Part shown: positions 1-8,473 of the stretch, one piece after another
How the letters are laid out: every line of letters begins with the position of its first letter
How positions within the stretch are numbered: position 1 is the stretch's first letter
Assembly (NCBI GenBank): GCA_035513215.1
Contig: DATKCK010000022.1
Location: 1-40,929, forward strand
Source of the DNA: DATCZB01 sp035513215
Lineage (GTDB): Bacteria > Pseudomonadota > Gammaproteobacteria > Steroidobacterales > Rariloculaceae
Length of the DNA stretch: 40,929 nucleotides
Direction of reading: 5' to 3'
Notes under the pieces: model-generated
The model's input: the letters and a program-made list of their open reading frames with translations, nothing else
What the model was told of the DNA's origin: nothing
Database searches by the model: none
Program-made: the position numbers and the translations under genes

Positions 1-102
1 AAGTCGCGTATCGGACGATCCCTCGAGCGTCTGGCCGTTGCCGGCCGCGTGCCCGCAGGCGAGCGCAACTATCGGGATTAACAAGAGTTCTTTCCGTGAC
101 AT
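1..102 (-). CDS. Exported protein, 5' end only (runs off left edge)
   Basis: The minus strand opens with an ATG at 102 preceded by a near-perfect Shine-Dalgarno AAGGAGGT about 8 bases upstream. The first 34 codons begin MSRKELLLIPIVALACGHAA, a short basic start and a hydrophobic stretch typical of a Sec signal peptide. A Cys follows at residue 16, but the lipobox is weak. The frame stays open to the window edge, so the mature protein and its function cannot be seen. It diverges from the metallo-beta-lactamase gene at 238, and the 135 bases between them should hold both promoters. Confidence 0.6.
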   Translation of the reverse strand, partial: MSRKELLLIPIVALACGHAAGNGQTLEGSSDTRL

Positions 103-237
103 CTCCAGTACCTCCTTGAACAAGATTCACTGGTATAACGCTCGAACCGGCGGATCTATTCCCGGGAGGACGGCGGGAGGCGGCTCAACTCCTTATAATA
201 GGCAGAACGATCATGATCACGCCCGGTCAAACATGAG

Positions 238-1185
238 ATGAGACCAGTCAAGCTGCCACGGCGAACGTTCCCAGGGAAATCGGTCGGCACCACGCTCGGC
301 GCCGTACTGCTGGGTCTCGGCCCGCTGCTCGCGCTGGCGGCGACGGGCGATCTCGGCCTGGTTCGCGTGACGGATCGCGTGTCGCTGATCACCGGTGCCG
401 GCACCAACGTCGTCGTGCTCGAGACACCCGACGGCCTCGCGCTCGTCGACAGCGGCGCGCCGGGGCAGGCCGAGGCGCTGCTCGGCTTCATCGACGAGAC
501 CTACGGCGGGGTGCCGATCCGCGTGCTTTTCAGCACGCACTGGCATCCCGATCACACGGGCGCCAACGAGGCGATCGCCGAGCGTGGGGCGACGATCGTC
601 GCGCACGAGAACACGCGGCTATGGATGGCCACGGAGTACTACGTCGCCTGGGAGAAGAAGAATTACACGCCGAGCCCGGACGCAGCGCTGCCGACCGAGA
701 CTTTCTACTCGTCCTATCCGCAGCCTCTGAGCTACGAGCTCGGCGGCTATGTCATCGAGTACGGCCACCTGCCCGAGGCGCACACGGACGGAGATATTTA
801 CGTTCGTTTCGCCGGCGACGACGTCATTGCCGTCGGCGATGTGCTGGCCGTCGATGCCTTTCCGCTCTTCGACTACTCGACGGGCGGCTGGATCGGTGGC
901 AGCCAGCAAGCGATGCGCGATCTGCTCGAGCTCGCGGGCCCCGGGACGACCGTCATCGCAAGCCTCGGCGCGCCGCAGCAACGAGCCGCGCTGGAAGCGC
1001 AACTCGCGATGCTCGATGATTTCAGCGAGCGTTTTCGCATCGCGATGAATCTGGGCAAGGGCGCCGACGAGATGCTCGCCGAAGGCATCATCGAAGGCTA
1101 CGAGTCGCTGCCGGATGCGCGGCGCTTCATCCACAACACGTACAACGGCCTCTGGTGGGGCGGCCGCGTGCGGGGACCGATCTGA
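238..1185 (+). CDS. Exported metallo-beta-lactamase-fold protein, probably lacking the last metal His
   Basis: 315 aa. An N-terminal basic and hydrophobic segment (residues about 1-35, ending LALAA) suggests export. The MBL signature H-W-H-P-D-H lies at residues 101-106, followed by H182 (EAHTDGD) and D201 (AVGDVL), so most of a glyoxalase-II or B3-like dizinc site is present. Where relatives carry a C-terminal PGHG motif, this protein reads VIASLGAP with no His, which would alter or weaken the second metal site. The start at ATG 238 has no strong ribosome-binding site. The stop lies 5 bases before the next gene, so the two are probably co-transcribed. The substrate is unknown; family members hydrolyse lactones, thioesters or beta-lactams. 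Confidence 0.8.
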   Translation: MRPVKLPRRTFPGKSVGTTLGAVLLGLGPLLALAATGDLGLVRVTDRVSLITGAGTNVVVLETPDGLALVDSGAPGQAEALLGFIDETYGGVPIRVLFSTHWHPDHTGANEAIAERGATIVAHENTRLWMATEYYVAWEKKNYTPSPDAALPTETFYSSYPQPLSYELGGYVIEYGHLPEAHTDGDIYVRFAGDDVIAVGDVLAVDAFPLFDYSTGGWIGGSQQAMRDLLELAGPGTTVIASLGAPQQRAALEAQLAMLDDFSERFRIAMNLGKGADEMLAEGIIEGYESLPDARRFIHNTYNGLWWGGRVRGPI

Positions 1186-1190
1186 AGAGC

Positions 1191-3692
1191 ATGAGCGCCG
1201 GCGTCGCAGAATATTCGCGTTCAACTCGGCCTGCCGGGCGATGGCTCGCTCTGGCCTGCATCGCGGGGCTAGCGGCCGGGTGCGAGCGCGAGGCGAACCC
1301 GCCCGATCTCGAAGGCGGCATCGCGACACTCACGCCTTACTGCATCGAGTGCCATAACGACATCGATTTCGAAGCCAACGTTTCGCTCGAATCGGTCTCG
1401 GCCGCGCATCTGGCCGAGCATCCCGACGTCTGGGAAGCCGTGGTCCGGAAGCTCCGCGGCAACCTGATGCCGCCGCCCGGCAGCGAGCGGCCCGAATTCG
1501 CCGAGATCAGGGGGCTCATCGAAACGCTCGAGACGGCGCTCGATGCGCGCGCCGCCGAGGCCGGGCCTGCGCCGGGACGGGTCAGCCTGCACCGGCTGAA
1601 TCGCACCGAATACGCGCGCGCGATCAACGAGATTCTCGCGCTCGAAATCGACGCCGACGCGATCCTGCCGCCCGACGTGACGAGCGAAGGCTTCGACAAC
1701 GTGGCCAACGTGCTCGGCATGTCGCCGACGCATCTCGATCAGTACATCGCGGCTGCGCGCGACATCGGCATCCGGGCGGTCGGCAATCCGAACCCGGATC
1801 CCGTTCGTGTCGATTTCCGTTCGACGCTCGAGAACGGATCGATCCATGTCGACGGCCTGCCGCTCGGTACGCGCGGCGGCATGCTGATCGAATACGACTT
1901 TCCGGCCGACGGCGAGTACGTCTTCCACGTCAACGTGATCTCGCCGGCCAGGACGCCGCTCAGGGCCTACCCCACGGGCTGGAGCGAATATCGGCACAAG
2001 CTCATCCTGACGATCGACGGCGTCAAGGTATTCGAGCAGGAGATGGGCGGCGAGGACGATTCGCGCGACATCGATCAGAACCAGATGCCGGCCGTCGTCG
2101 CGATCAAGGAGCGCTTCCGCGAGATCAGGCTGCCGGTCAGGGCCGGCCGGCGCGAAGTCGGCGTGACCTGGGTCGCGCGCTCCCATGCCGAGGGCGATTA
2201 CCTGCTCGAGGACTTCGTGCCGGGGCAGGGCGTGCCCGACATCCCGCGCATCGCGGGCACCGAGATCATCGGCCCGTACAGCGCGACCGGTATCGGCGAA
2301 TCAGTCGCGAGCCGCGAGCGCATCTTCGTCTGCCGGCCGGACAGCGACACCGAGGCCCTGACCTGCGCCCGGCAGATTCTGAGCAATCTTGCGCGCCACG
2401 CATTCAGGCGCCCGGTCGACGAGGCCGACCTCGCGCCCGTGCTCGGCTTCTACGAGCAGGGTGCCGCGGAGGGCGGCTTCGAGACCGGTATCCAGAAAGG
2501 CCTGATGGCGATACTCGCGAGCACGAAATTTCTTTATCGCGCCGAGCCCGGCGGCGCGCCGGCCGATCTCGCGCCCGGCAGCGCCTACCCGATCACGGAC
2601 CTCGAGCTCGCCTGGCGGCTCGCGTTTTTCCTCTGGAGCACGGTGCCGGACACCGAGCTCCTGGATCTTGCGGCAGAAGGGCGCTTGAGCGACGCCGACG
2701 TGCTGGATGCAGAGGTCACGCGCATGCTGGCCGACCCGCGGGCCCGATCGCTCGTGACGAATTTCGGGTTCCAGTGGCTCGAGGTGCGCGGCCTCGAGCA
2801 GATCCAGCCCGATACGCGCCTGTTCCCCGATTTCGACGAGGATCTGCGCGCGGCCTTCGAGAAAGAGATGGAGCTTTTCCTCGAGAGCATTCTGCTTGCC
2901 GATGCCAGCGTCGTGGATCTGCTGACCGCAAGGCATACGTTCGTCAACGATCGTCTCGCGCGGCACTACGGAATCCCCGACGTGCGCACCGACGCGTTCC
3001 GGCGCGTCGAGCTCGAGGATTCGCGCCGCTTCGGCTTGCTCGGCAAGGGCAGCATTCTGCTCGTGACCTCTTACCCCGACCGAACGTCGCCGGTGCTGCG
3101 CGGTGTCTGGATCATGGAACACCTGCTCGGCACGCCGGCGTCCTCGCCGCCACCCGGGGTCGAGACGAATCTGACGGCCGTCGAGGGCGCGAGACCGGCC
3201 TCGGTTCGCGAGCGACTCGAGATGCACCGCTCGGTGCCATCGTGCAACCACTGCCACGGCGTCATCGATCCCTTTGGCCAGCCGCTCGAGAGCTTCGACG
3301 CGGTCGGTCAGTGGCGAATCCGCGAGCGCGACACGGGCGTGGCCGTCGATCCGATCGGCACGATGGCCGGCACGGGGCGCGAGGTCACGGGCCCCGACGA
3401 TCTGCGCGAGGCGCTCGCGGCCGACCCCGAGCAGTTCGTTCAGGCGCTGACCGAGAAGCTCATGACATTTGCGCTCGGGCGCGGCGTCGAGTATTACGAT
3501 ATGCCGACGGTGCGCGCGATCGTCGAAAAGGCCGAGGCTGCCGACTATCGCTTCGAGGCCATCGTTCGCGGCATCGTGTCGAGCCCGGCGTTCACGATGC
3601 GCACCGTGCCCGAGTCCGACGCGGCCGTCGCTGAAGACTCGGGCGAGCCCGGCGCGGCGAGCGTCGCAGCGAATGCCGCGGGCGCCGATTGA
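1191..3692 (+). CDS. DUF1587/DUF1592/DUF1588/DUF1585 cytochrome-like lipoprotein
   Basis: 833 aa from ATG 1191, chosen because it gives a signal peptide with a lipobox LAAGC (Cys31); an in-frame upstream start at 1155 would overlap the previous gene. A haem-binding CIECH lies at residues 51-55. Then come a DUF1587-like segment (RLNRTEYARAINEIL, about 133-200), a beta-rich insert (about 230-340), DUF1595/DUF1592-like helices (about 390-570), and a DUF1588-like segment with a second CXXCH (CNHCH, 685-689) followed by DPFGQPLESFDAVGQWR. A DUF1585-like tail ends near SSPAFTMR. Such proteins are thought to be envelope c-type cytochrome or oxidoreductase components, but their reaction is not established. 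It is paired with the DUF1552 protein 18 bases downstream, the usual arrangement. Confidence 0.9.
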   Translation: MSAGVAEYSRSTRPAGRWLALACIAGLAAGCEREANPPDLEGGIATLTPYCIECHNDIDFEANVSLESVSAAHLAEHPDVWEAVVRKLRGNLMPPPGSERPEFAEIRGLIETLETALDARAAEAGPAPGRVSLHRLNRTEYARAINEILALEIDADAILPPDVTSEGFDNVANVLGMSPTHLDQYIAAARDIGIRAVGNPNPDPVRVDFRSTLENGSIHVDGLPLGTRGGMLIEYDFPADGEYVFHVNVISPARTPLRAYPTGWSEYRHKLILTIDGVKVFEQEMGGEDDSRDIDQNQMPAVVAIKERFREIRLPVRAGRREVGVTWVARSHAEGDYLLEDFVPGQGVPDIPRIAGTEIIGPYSATGIGESVASRERIFVCRPDSDTEALTCARQILSNLARHAFRRPVDEADLAPVLGFYEQGAAEGGFETGIQKGLMAILASTKFLYRAEPGGAPADLAPGSAYPITDLELAWRLAFFLWSTVPDTELLDLAAEGRLSDADVLDAEVTRMLADPRARSLVTNFGFQWLEVRGLEQIQPDTRLFPDFDEDLRAAFEKEMELFLESILLADASVVDLLTARHTFVNDRLARHYGIPDVRTDAFRRVELEDSRRFGLLGKGSILLVTSYPDRTSPVLRGVWIMEHLLGTPASSPPPGVETNLTAVEGARPASVRERLEMHRSVPSCNHCHGVIDPFGQPLESFDAVGQWRIRERDTGVAVDPIGTMAGTGREVTGPDDLREALAADPEQFVQALTEKLMTFALGRGVEYYDMPTVRAIVEKAEAADYRFEAIVRGIVSSPAFTMRTVPESDAAVAEDSGEPGAASVAANAAGAD

Positions 3693-3710
3693 TTTTCGGA
3701 GGAAACCGAG

Positions 3711-5054
3711 ATGTTCATCACCAAGAAGCACCTGTCACGACGCATGTTCCTGAAAAGCGGCGGGGCGACGATCGGCCTGCCGTTCCTGAGCGCCATGGTG
3801 CCGGCGGCCACCGCGCTCGCGCAGACGGCCGCGGCCGCGAAGCCGCGCATGGGTTTCTTCTATCTGCCGCACGGCGTGATCATGAACAACACGCGCTACG
3901 GTCACGAGGTCAACGGCTGGACTCCCGAGATCGCCGGCCGCGATTTCGATCTCAAGACGATCCTCGAGCCGCTCGCGCCGTTCAGGGACAAGCTGACGGT
4001 CGTCTCGGGCTGCGCGAACGCGCACGCGTACGGGCCCGTGCACGCGATCACGCCGTCGACGTGGCTCAGCTGCGTGAAGCCCAGGCCGCAGCATGCGCCC
4101 TACGCCGCGACGACGATCGACCAGATCGCGGCGCGGTACCTCGGCCAGGACACGCCGCTGCCCTCGATCGAGCTCTCGACCGAGGAGCGGGGTGGCAGCT
4201 CCGCCTGCGAAGGCACCTACGGCTGCGCCTACGGCACGACGATCTCGTTCCGCAATCCGACGACGCCGATGCCGATGGAATACGATCCGAAGCGCGCCTT
4301 CGAGAGAATCTTCGGCCGCGGCCAGGGCGAGGACGAGCGCGCGAGAATCTCGGGCGACTACCTGTCTCTGCTCGATCTCGTCTCGGGCGAGGCCGCCGAT
4401 CTCAAGCGCACGCTCGGCGCTTCGGACCGCGCCATGCTCGACGACTATCTCGAGAGCGTGCGCGAGATCGAGCGCCGCGTAGAGCTCGTCGGCGAGCGCG
4501 ACATGAGCCAGCTCGATCTGCCGGAGCTTCCGGTCGCGATGCCGCCGATCGACGAGCATCTGCATCTGATGTTCGATCTGGCCGCGGCGGCCTTCCAGGC
4601 CAACATGACGCGCGTCGTCTCGCTGATGATGGCGGCCGAGGTCAGCGACCAGCCCTATCCGCATATCAATGTCCCGGACGCCTTCCATCCGCTCTCGCAT
4701 CACGCCGAGAATCGCGCGAGCATCGAGAAGCTGATCGTCATCCAGCGCTGGCACAGCGAGGCGTTTGCCGGCTTCCTCGGCAAGCTCGCTGCGATGCCCG
4801 ACGGCGACGGAGGGTCCGTGCTCGACAACTCGGTATTCCTCTACGGCAGCAACATGTCGAACAGCAATAACCACGACCACGGCCCGCTGCCGACGCTGGT
4901 CGTCGGCACGAACGGCGGCCGCATCAAGGGCAATAACCACGTGCGGCTGCCCGAAAACACAAAGCATGCGAACGTGCTCTACACGCTGATGGACCGCGTC
5001 AACGTGCCCGTCGACGGCGTCGGCGATAGCGACGGCCTGATCTCGGAGATCTGA
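3711..5054 (+). CDS. DUF1552 protein, Tat-exported
   Basis: 447 aa. ATG 3711 follows a good ribosome-binding site (GGAGG near 3699). The N-terminus carries a textbook Tat motif S-R-R-M-F-L-K (Arg10-Arg11) and a hydrophobic stretch ending in LAQTA, so the protein is exported folded. The body has DUF1552 hallmarks: FFYLPHGVIMNN near residue 48, VSGCANAHAYGPVHA, and a C-terminal FLYGSNMSNSNNHDHGPLP. Sulfatase-like DUF1501 proteins have a related layout. DUF1552 genes nearly always follow DUF1592-type genes, and the two products probably act together outside the cytoplasm. The substrate is unknown. Confidence 0.9.
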   Translation: MFITKKHLSRRMFLKSGGATIGLPFLSAMVPAATALAQTAAAAKPRMGFFYLPHGVIMNNTRYGHEVNGWTPEIAGRDFDLKTILEPLAPFRDKLTVVSGCANAHAYGPVHAITPSTWLSCVKPRPQHAPYAATTIDQIAARYLGQDTPLPSIELSTEERGGSSACEGTYGCAYGTTISFRNPTTPMPMEYDPKRAFERIFGRGQGEDERARISGDYLSLLDLVSGEAADLKRTLGASDRAMLDDYLESVREIERRVELVGERDMSQLDLPELPVAMPPIDEHLHLMFDLAAAAFQANMTRVVSLMMAAEVSDQPYPHINVPDAFHPLSHHAENRASIEKLIVIQRWHSEAFAGFLGKLAAMPDGDGGSVLDNSVFLYGSNMSNSNNHDHGPLPTLVVGTNGGRIKGNNHVRLPENTKHANVLYTLMDRVNVPVDGVGDSDGLISEI

Positions 5055-5057
5055 GCC

Positions 5058-6728
5058 ATGGCGTCTGACACCATGGTTCGCCCCATGCTTCGCCGGCGGT
5101 TGCGCATCGCGGATGCGCTCAGTATCGCGTTCTTTGCGCTCGCGGGCTCCGTCGCCCTGCTTTCGGCGGCGCGCGCCGCGAGCGCCCTCGTCGATGCGGC
5201 CGGCGACGGCGAAGCTGCCGCGGTCATAGCGCTCCTAGCCGACGGCGCCGACCCTAACGCCAGAAGCGAGGACGGCACGTCGGCGCTGCACTGGGCGGCC
5301 TATCACGACGACGTCGAGCTCGCGCGAGCGCTCGTGGCGGCCGGCGCAACAGCCGACGTCATCAACGAGTACGGCTCGACGCCTTTGTCCGAAGCCGCTG
5401 CAATCGGCAATCCGCGAATGATCGCCTTGCTGCTCGACGCGGGCGCCGATGTCGATCGGGCGAACGCGGACGGCCAGACTCCGCTCATGATCGTTGCCCG
5501 CACCAGCAAGGTGGAGGCTGCGAAGCTTCTGATCGATGCCGGCGCCGACGTGAATCGCGCCGAGCGCTGGCGCGGACAGACGCCGCTGATGTGGGCCGCG
5601 GCCCAGGGACAGCCCGGGATGATAAGGCTTTTGCTCGAATCCGGCGCCGAGCCCGACGTGCGCTCGGCCGCGAACGAATGGCCGCGCCAGGTTTCCGGCG
5701 AGCCGCGCCGCATGTATCGGCCGACCGGCGGGTTGTCGCCCTTGCTCTTCGCTGCGCGCGAGGGTTGCACCGAATGCGTCGCGGCGCTGCTCGAAGGCGG
5801 CGCGAATCCCGACTTTGCAAACCCGGACAATGTCACTGCGCTTTTCATCGCGATCGACAACGGGCACATGGATGCCGCCAGGGTTCTGATCGAGGCCGGC
5901 GCCAACGTCAACAAGTGGGACTGGTGGGGACGCACGCCGCTGTTCGCCGCCGTCGATCAGAACGCGATCCCGAGCGGCGGCCGCGCCGACAGGCGCAGCG
6001 CCGACGCGATGCTGCCGATCGAGGTCATCGGGCTCCTGCTCGAAGCGGGCGCCAATCCCGATCTGCAGCTGAAAATGTCGACGCCCTATCGCTCGATCGT
6101 CGATGACCGCGGCTGCGACAGCATGCTGAAGACCGGAATGACGCCGCTGCTGCTCGCGGCCAAGACCTTCGACGCCGAGGCGATGCGCCCACTGCTCGAA
6201 TCCGGTGCGAATTTCGACCTGCCGAATCAGGACGGCATCCGGCCGATACACGCGGCCGCAGGTCTCGGCTCGTCTTCATGCGATCCGCGCGGCTATGGTT
6301 CCGGAATCCCGCATTACGAGACGGCCGACGTTGAGGATGCGTCGATCGCCGCGCTGCGTGTGCTGATCGAAGCCGGCGCCGATGTCAATGCGCAGGCGCC
6401 CGTGGTTTCCGCTGTCGGCGGCGGCGGGCGCTTCGGCGGCAGTCGCACGGGCCAGACGGCCCTGCACGGCGCCGTGACCTGGGGCTGGAACGACGTCGTC
6501 CGATTCCTCGTCGATCAGGGCGCGCGCATCGATATCGCCGACGCCGGCGGACGCACGCCTTACGACACGGCCGTCGGCGGCGGTCAGCGCGGCCGCGGCG
6601 ACAGCGATGGCGCGCAAAGCGAAACGGCAGCGCTGCTGCTCGAGCTTTGTGCCGGGCAGGCGGGCTGCGACGTCGAAACGCCGGCAACGCCGCGCGACGA
6701 TTTGCTCGGAGGCCGCGGACCGCAGTAG
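5058..6728 (+). CDS. Secreted ankyrin-repeat protein
   Basis: 556 aa starting 3 bases after the DUF1552 stop; ATG 5073 is an alternative start. A signal peptide spans residues 1 to about 40 (RRRLR, then a hydrophobic core, ending AARA). The rest is about ten ankyrin repeats, visible as TPLxxAA, VxxLLxxGA and ADVNxxNxxGxTP units, with two longer inserts between repeats. Near the C-terminus are Gly/Arg-rich loops (SAVGGGGRFGGSR and AVGGGQRGRG). Secreted ankyrin proteins often follow DUF1592/DUF1552 pairs, so it may be the binding or scaffold partner of that pair in the periplasm. The ligand is unknown. Confidence 0.9.
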   Translation: MASDTMVRPMLRRRLRIADALSIAFFALAGSVALLSAARAASALVDAAGDGEAAAVIALLADGADPNARSEDGTSALHWAAYHDDVELARALVAAGATADVINEYGSTPLSEAAAIGNPRMIALLLDAGADVDRANADGQTPLMIVARTSKVEAAKLLIDAGADVNRAERWRGQTPLMWAAAQGQPGMIRLLLESGAEPDVRSAANEWPRQVSGEPRRMYRPTGGLSPLLFAAREGCTECVAALLEGGANPDFANPDNVTALFIAIDNGHMDAARVLIEAGANVNKWDWWGRTPLFAAVDQNAIPSGGRADRRSADAMLPIEVIGLLLEAGANPDLQLKMSTPYRSIVDDRGCDSMLKTGMTPLLLAAKTFDAEAMRPLLESGANFDLPNQDGIRPIHAAAGLGSSSCDPRGYGSGIPHYETADVEDASIAALRVLIEAGADVNAQAPVVSAVGGGGRFGGSRTGQTALHGAVTWGWNDVVRFLVDQGARIDIADAGGRTPYDTAVGGGQRGRGDSDGAQSETAALLLELCAGQAGCDVETPATPRDDLLGGRGPQ

Positions 6729-6746
6729 CACGGAATCGGTCCGTGC
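6728..6746. terminator. Hairpin between convergent genes
   Basis: A perfect 7-bp inverted repeat (GCACGGA / TCCGTGC, 5-base loop) begins at the last base of the ankyrin stop codon and lies 9 bases before the end of the convergent amidohydrolase gene. It has no T-run, so it is at best a weak or bidirectional terminator. Confidence 0.4.
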
Positions 6747-6754
6747 GCGGTCGA

Positions 6755-8380
6755 TCAGGCGAATGGCGCCGCCGCGTGCACGACGCGTCCACCGACCAGC
6801 GTCAGCACCGATTCGATCCTGCGCAGGTCGGCATCCGCGACCGTCAGATAATCGTGACTCAGCACGGCGATGTCCGCGAGCTTGCCGGGCTCGAATGAGC
6901 CCTGCTGTTCCTGATCGAAACAGAACCAGGCTGCCCCCTGCGTGTATAGACGAAGCGCTTCGATACGCGAGATCTGCTGCCCGTCGTTCGTGAGCTCGCC
7001 TGCGAGGTTCCGCCCAGTCGTCATGTAGAAAAGGGTGAGCCAGGGATCGAGCGCCGAGACGTTGGTCGAATCCGTGCCGACGGCCGCCGGAATGCCCGTG
7101 TCGACGATACGCCGAAACGGCGGACCGCCGGTGGCCGAGAGATAGGTCCAGGTCTGAGCGCTTGCGCCGGCGCCGAGCGCGCCGAGCCGCTCGAGATGTT
7201 GCTCGCTGATCTCCTGCAGGTGTATCAGCGCCCAGTGCAGCGCGTCAATCGGATACTCGCGCGCGATGCGCTCGAAGACGCCGAGATGAAACGCGTTCTC
7301 CTCGCTCGAGATCGAGTGCTGCTGCAACAGCCAGCCGTGGCGCGCGATCATGCGCGCCGTCGGCTCGAGCCGCTCCGACATCGTGTTCGTGCCGCCGATG
7401 CGTTCGCCGAAACCCGCGGGGCGATAGAGATCGTCGCCGACAGCGCGGCCCGCTTGCCCGAAGTTGTTCAGGGTGCGTGACTCGACTTCTTCCGGCGAGT
7501 CGGCGGGGTAGAGCGGGCGCATCCTGACGTTGAGCCGGTCCTCGCGCCAGAGCGCGAGCGGATACGCCTGGTCCTCGAAATTGCCGGCGTTGACGACGGT
7601 CGCAAGTCCCATCCCTGAAGCGTAGGCGTTGAGCTCGGCCGTGCCGCGCAGGCGATCCTCGTCGGTCTGAACGCTCTGTAGCGCGTTGAAAGCATCGCGC
7701 GCCGATGCAACGACGCCCGTCTCGGCGTCGACGGCAATGCCGCGCTCCTCGAAGAACTCGGCGCCTCTTAAGTTCGTGATTGCGTCTGTGCCGCCGCCCG
7801 TGCCCGAGAGATAAACGGCATGCTCGGGCGCCGCCTCGTCGAGCTCGGACCGCGTCGGCCGCCTGCCCTCGGCGAGCTGCTGATGGTTCCAGCCGCCGAT
7901 ACAGGTGACGAACTCGCCGCGGGGCACGGAGCGGGCCCGGCTCGCAAGCGTTTCCTGCAACTCGGCGATGCTGAACGCGCGCTCGACGCGCCGCTCCTGA
8001 TGGCCGGGATTGACACCGGCGCGCGTGTAGTGCACGTGCGCATCGATGAGCCCGGGAATTACGGTGCGGCCGCCGAGGTCGACGGTCGGCAGCGGCGGGC
8101 CGGGATCGATCGCAGGTCCGGCGTAGACGATGCGGCCATTGCCGATCAGCAGCGTGTCGCCGACGGCGCCGCGGTAATCCACCAGGCGCCCGTTGACGAG
8201 CGCGAGATCGGGTCTTGCGAGCGCGCCGGCGAGGATATCGGGCGCGCCGTCCTGAGCGGCACAAAGGCCGGCCACGCCGCCGAGGCCGACCGCGGTGCCG
8301 CCGGCGATGAAATCGCGCCGGCTCGTGCCGTTCCGCGCCGTCAGATGTCTGGTTCGATGCATGCCGTTCGGACCGAGCAT
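6755..8380 (-). CDS. Tat-exported amidohydrolase (YtcJ-like)
   Basis: 541 aa from ATG 8380; ATG 8362 (residue 7) is an equally plausible start. A Tat signal is visible, S-R-R-D-F at residues 20-24, followed by a Gly/Ala-rich hydrophobic stretch. The enzyme domain opens with LALVNGRLVDYRG and LIGNGRIVYAG. The metal motif H-V-H lies in VIPGLIDAHVHYTRAG, His residues follow in QQHSISS and ALIHLQ, and the C-terminal acid is in AVGTDSTNVSALDPW. This is the amidohydrolase-3 pattern, in which zinc enzymes hydrolyse N-acyl or other amide bonds. The substrate cannot be told. It diverges from the Nramp-like gene with under 100 bases between them. Confidence 0.87.
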   Translation of the reverse strand: MLGPNGMHRTRHLTARNGTSRRDFIAGGTAVGLGGVAGLCAAQDGAPDILAGALARPDLALVNGRLVDYRGAVGDTLLIGNGRIVYAGPAIDPGPPLPTVDLGGRTVIPGLIDAHVHYTRAGVNPGHQERRVERAFSIAELQETLASRARSVPRGEFVTCIGGWNHQQLAEGRRPTRSELDEAAPEHAVYLSGTGGGTDAITNLRGAEFFEERGIAVDAETGVVASARDAFNALQSVQTDEDRLRGTAELNAYASGMGLATVVNAGNFEDQAYPLALWREDRLNVRMRPLYPADSPEEVESRTLNNFGQAGRAVGDDLYRPAGFGERIGGTNTMSERLEPTARMIARHGWLLQQHSISSEENAFHLGVFERIAREYPIDALHWALIHLQEISEQHLERLGALGAGASAQTWTYLSATGGPPFRRIVDTGIPAAVGTDSTNVSALDPWLTLFYMTTGRNLAGELTNDGQQISRIEALRLYTQGAAWFCFDQEQQGSFEPGKLADIAVLSHDYLTVADADLRRIESVLTLVGGRVVHAAAPFA

Positions 8381-8473
8381 AGCCCAAATCCGCTCGCCGC
8401 CGCAGCCGACGGGCCAGGCTCCGTTTGACTCATTGCTTGGCTTTTGCCGGGGATTCCCATAGGGTCGGCGGCG

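Noticed and set aside
2301..3731. 476-codon open frame on the minus strand
   Set aside because: Mirror of the DUF1592-type gene, Arg/His-rich, and it crosses a clear intergenic gap.
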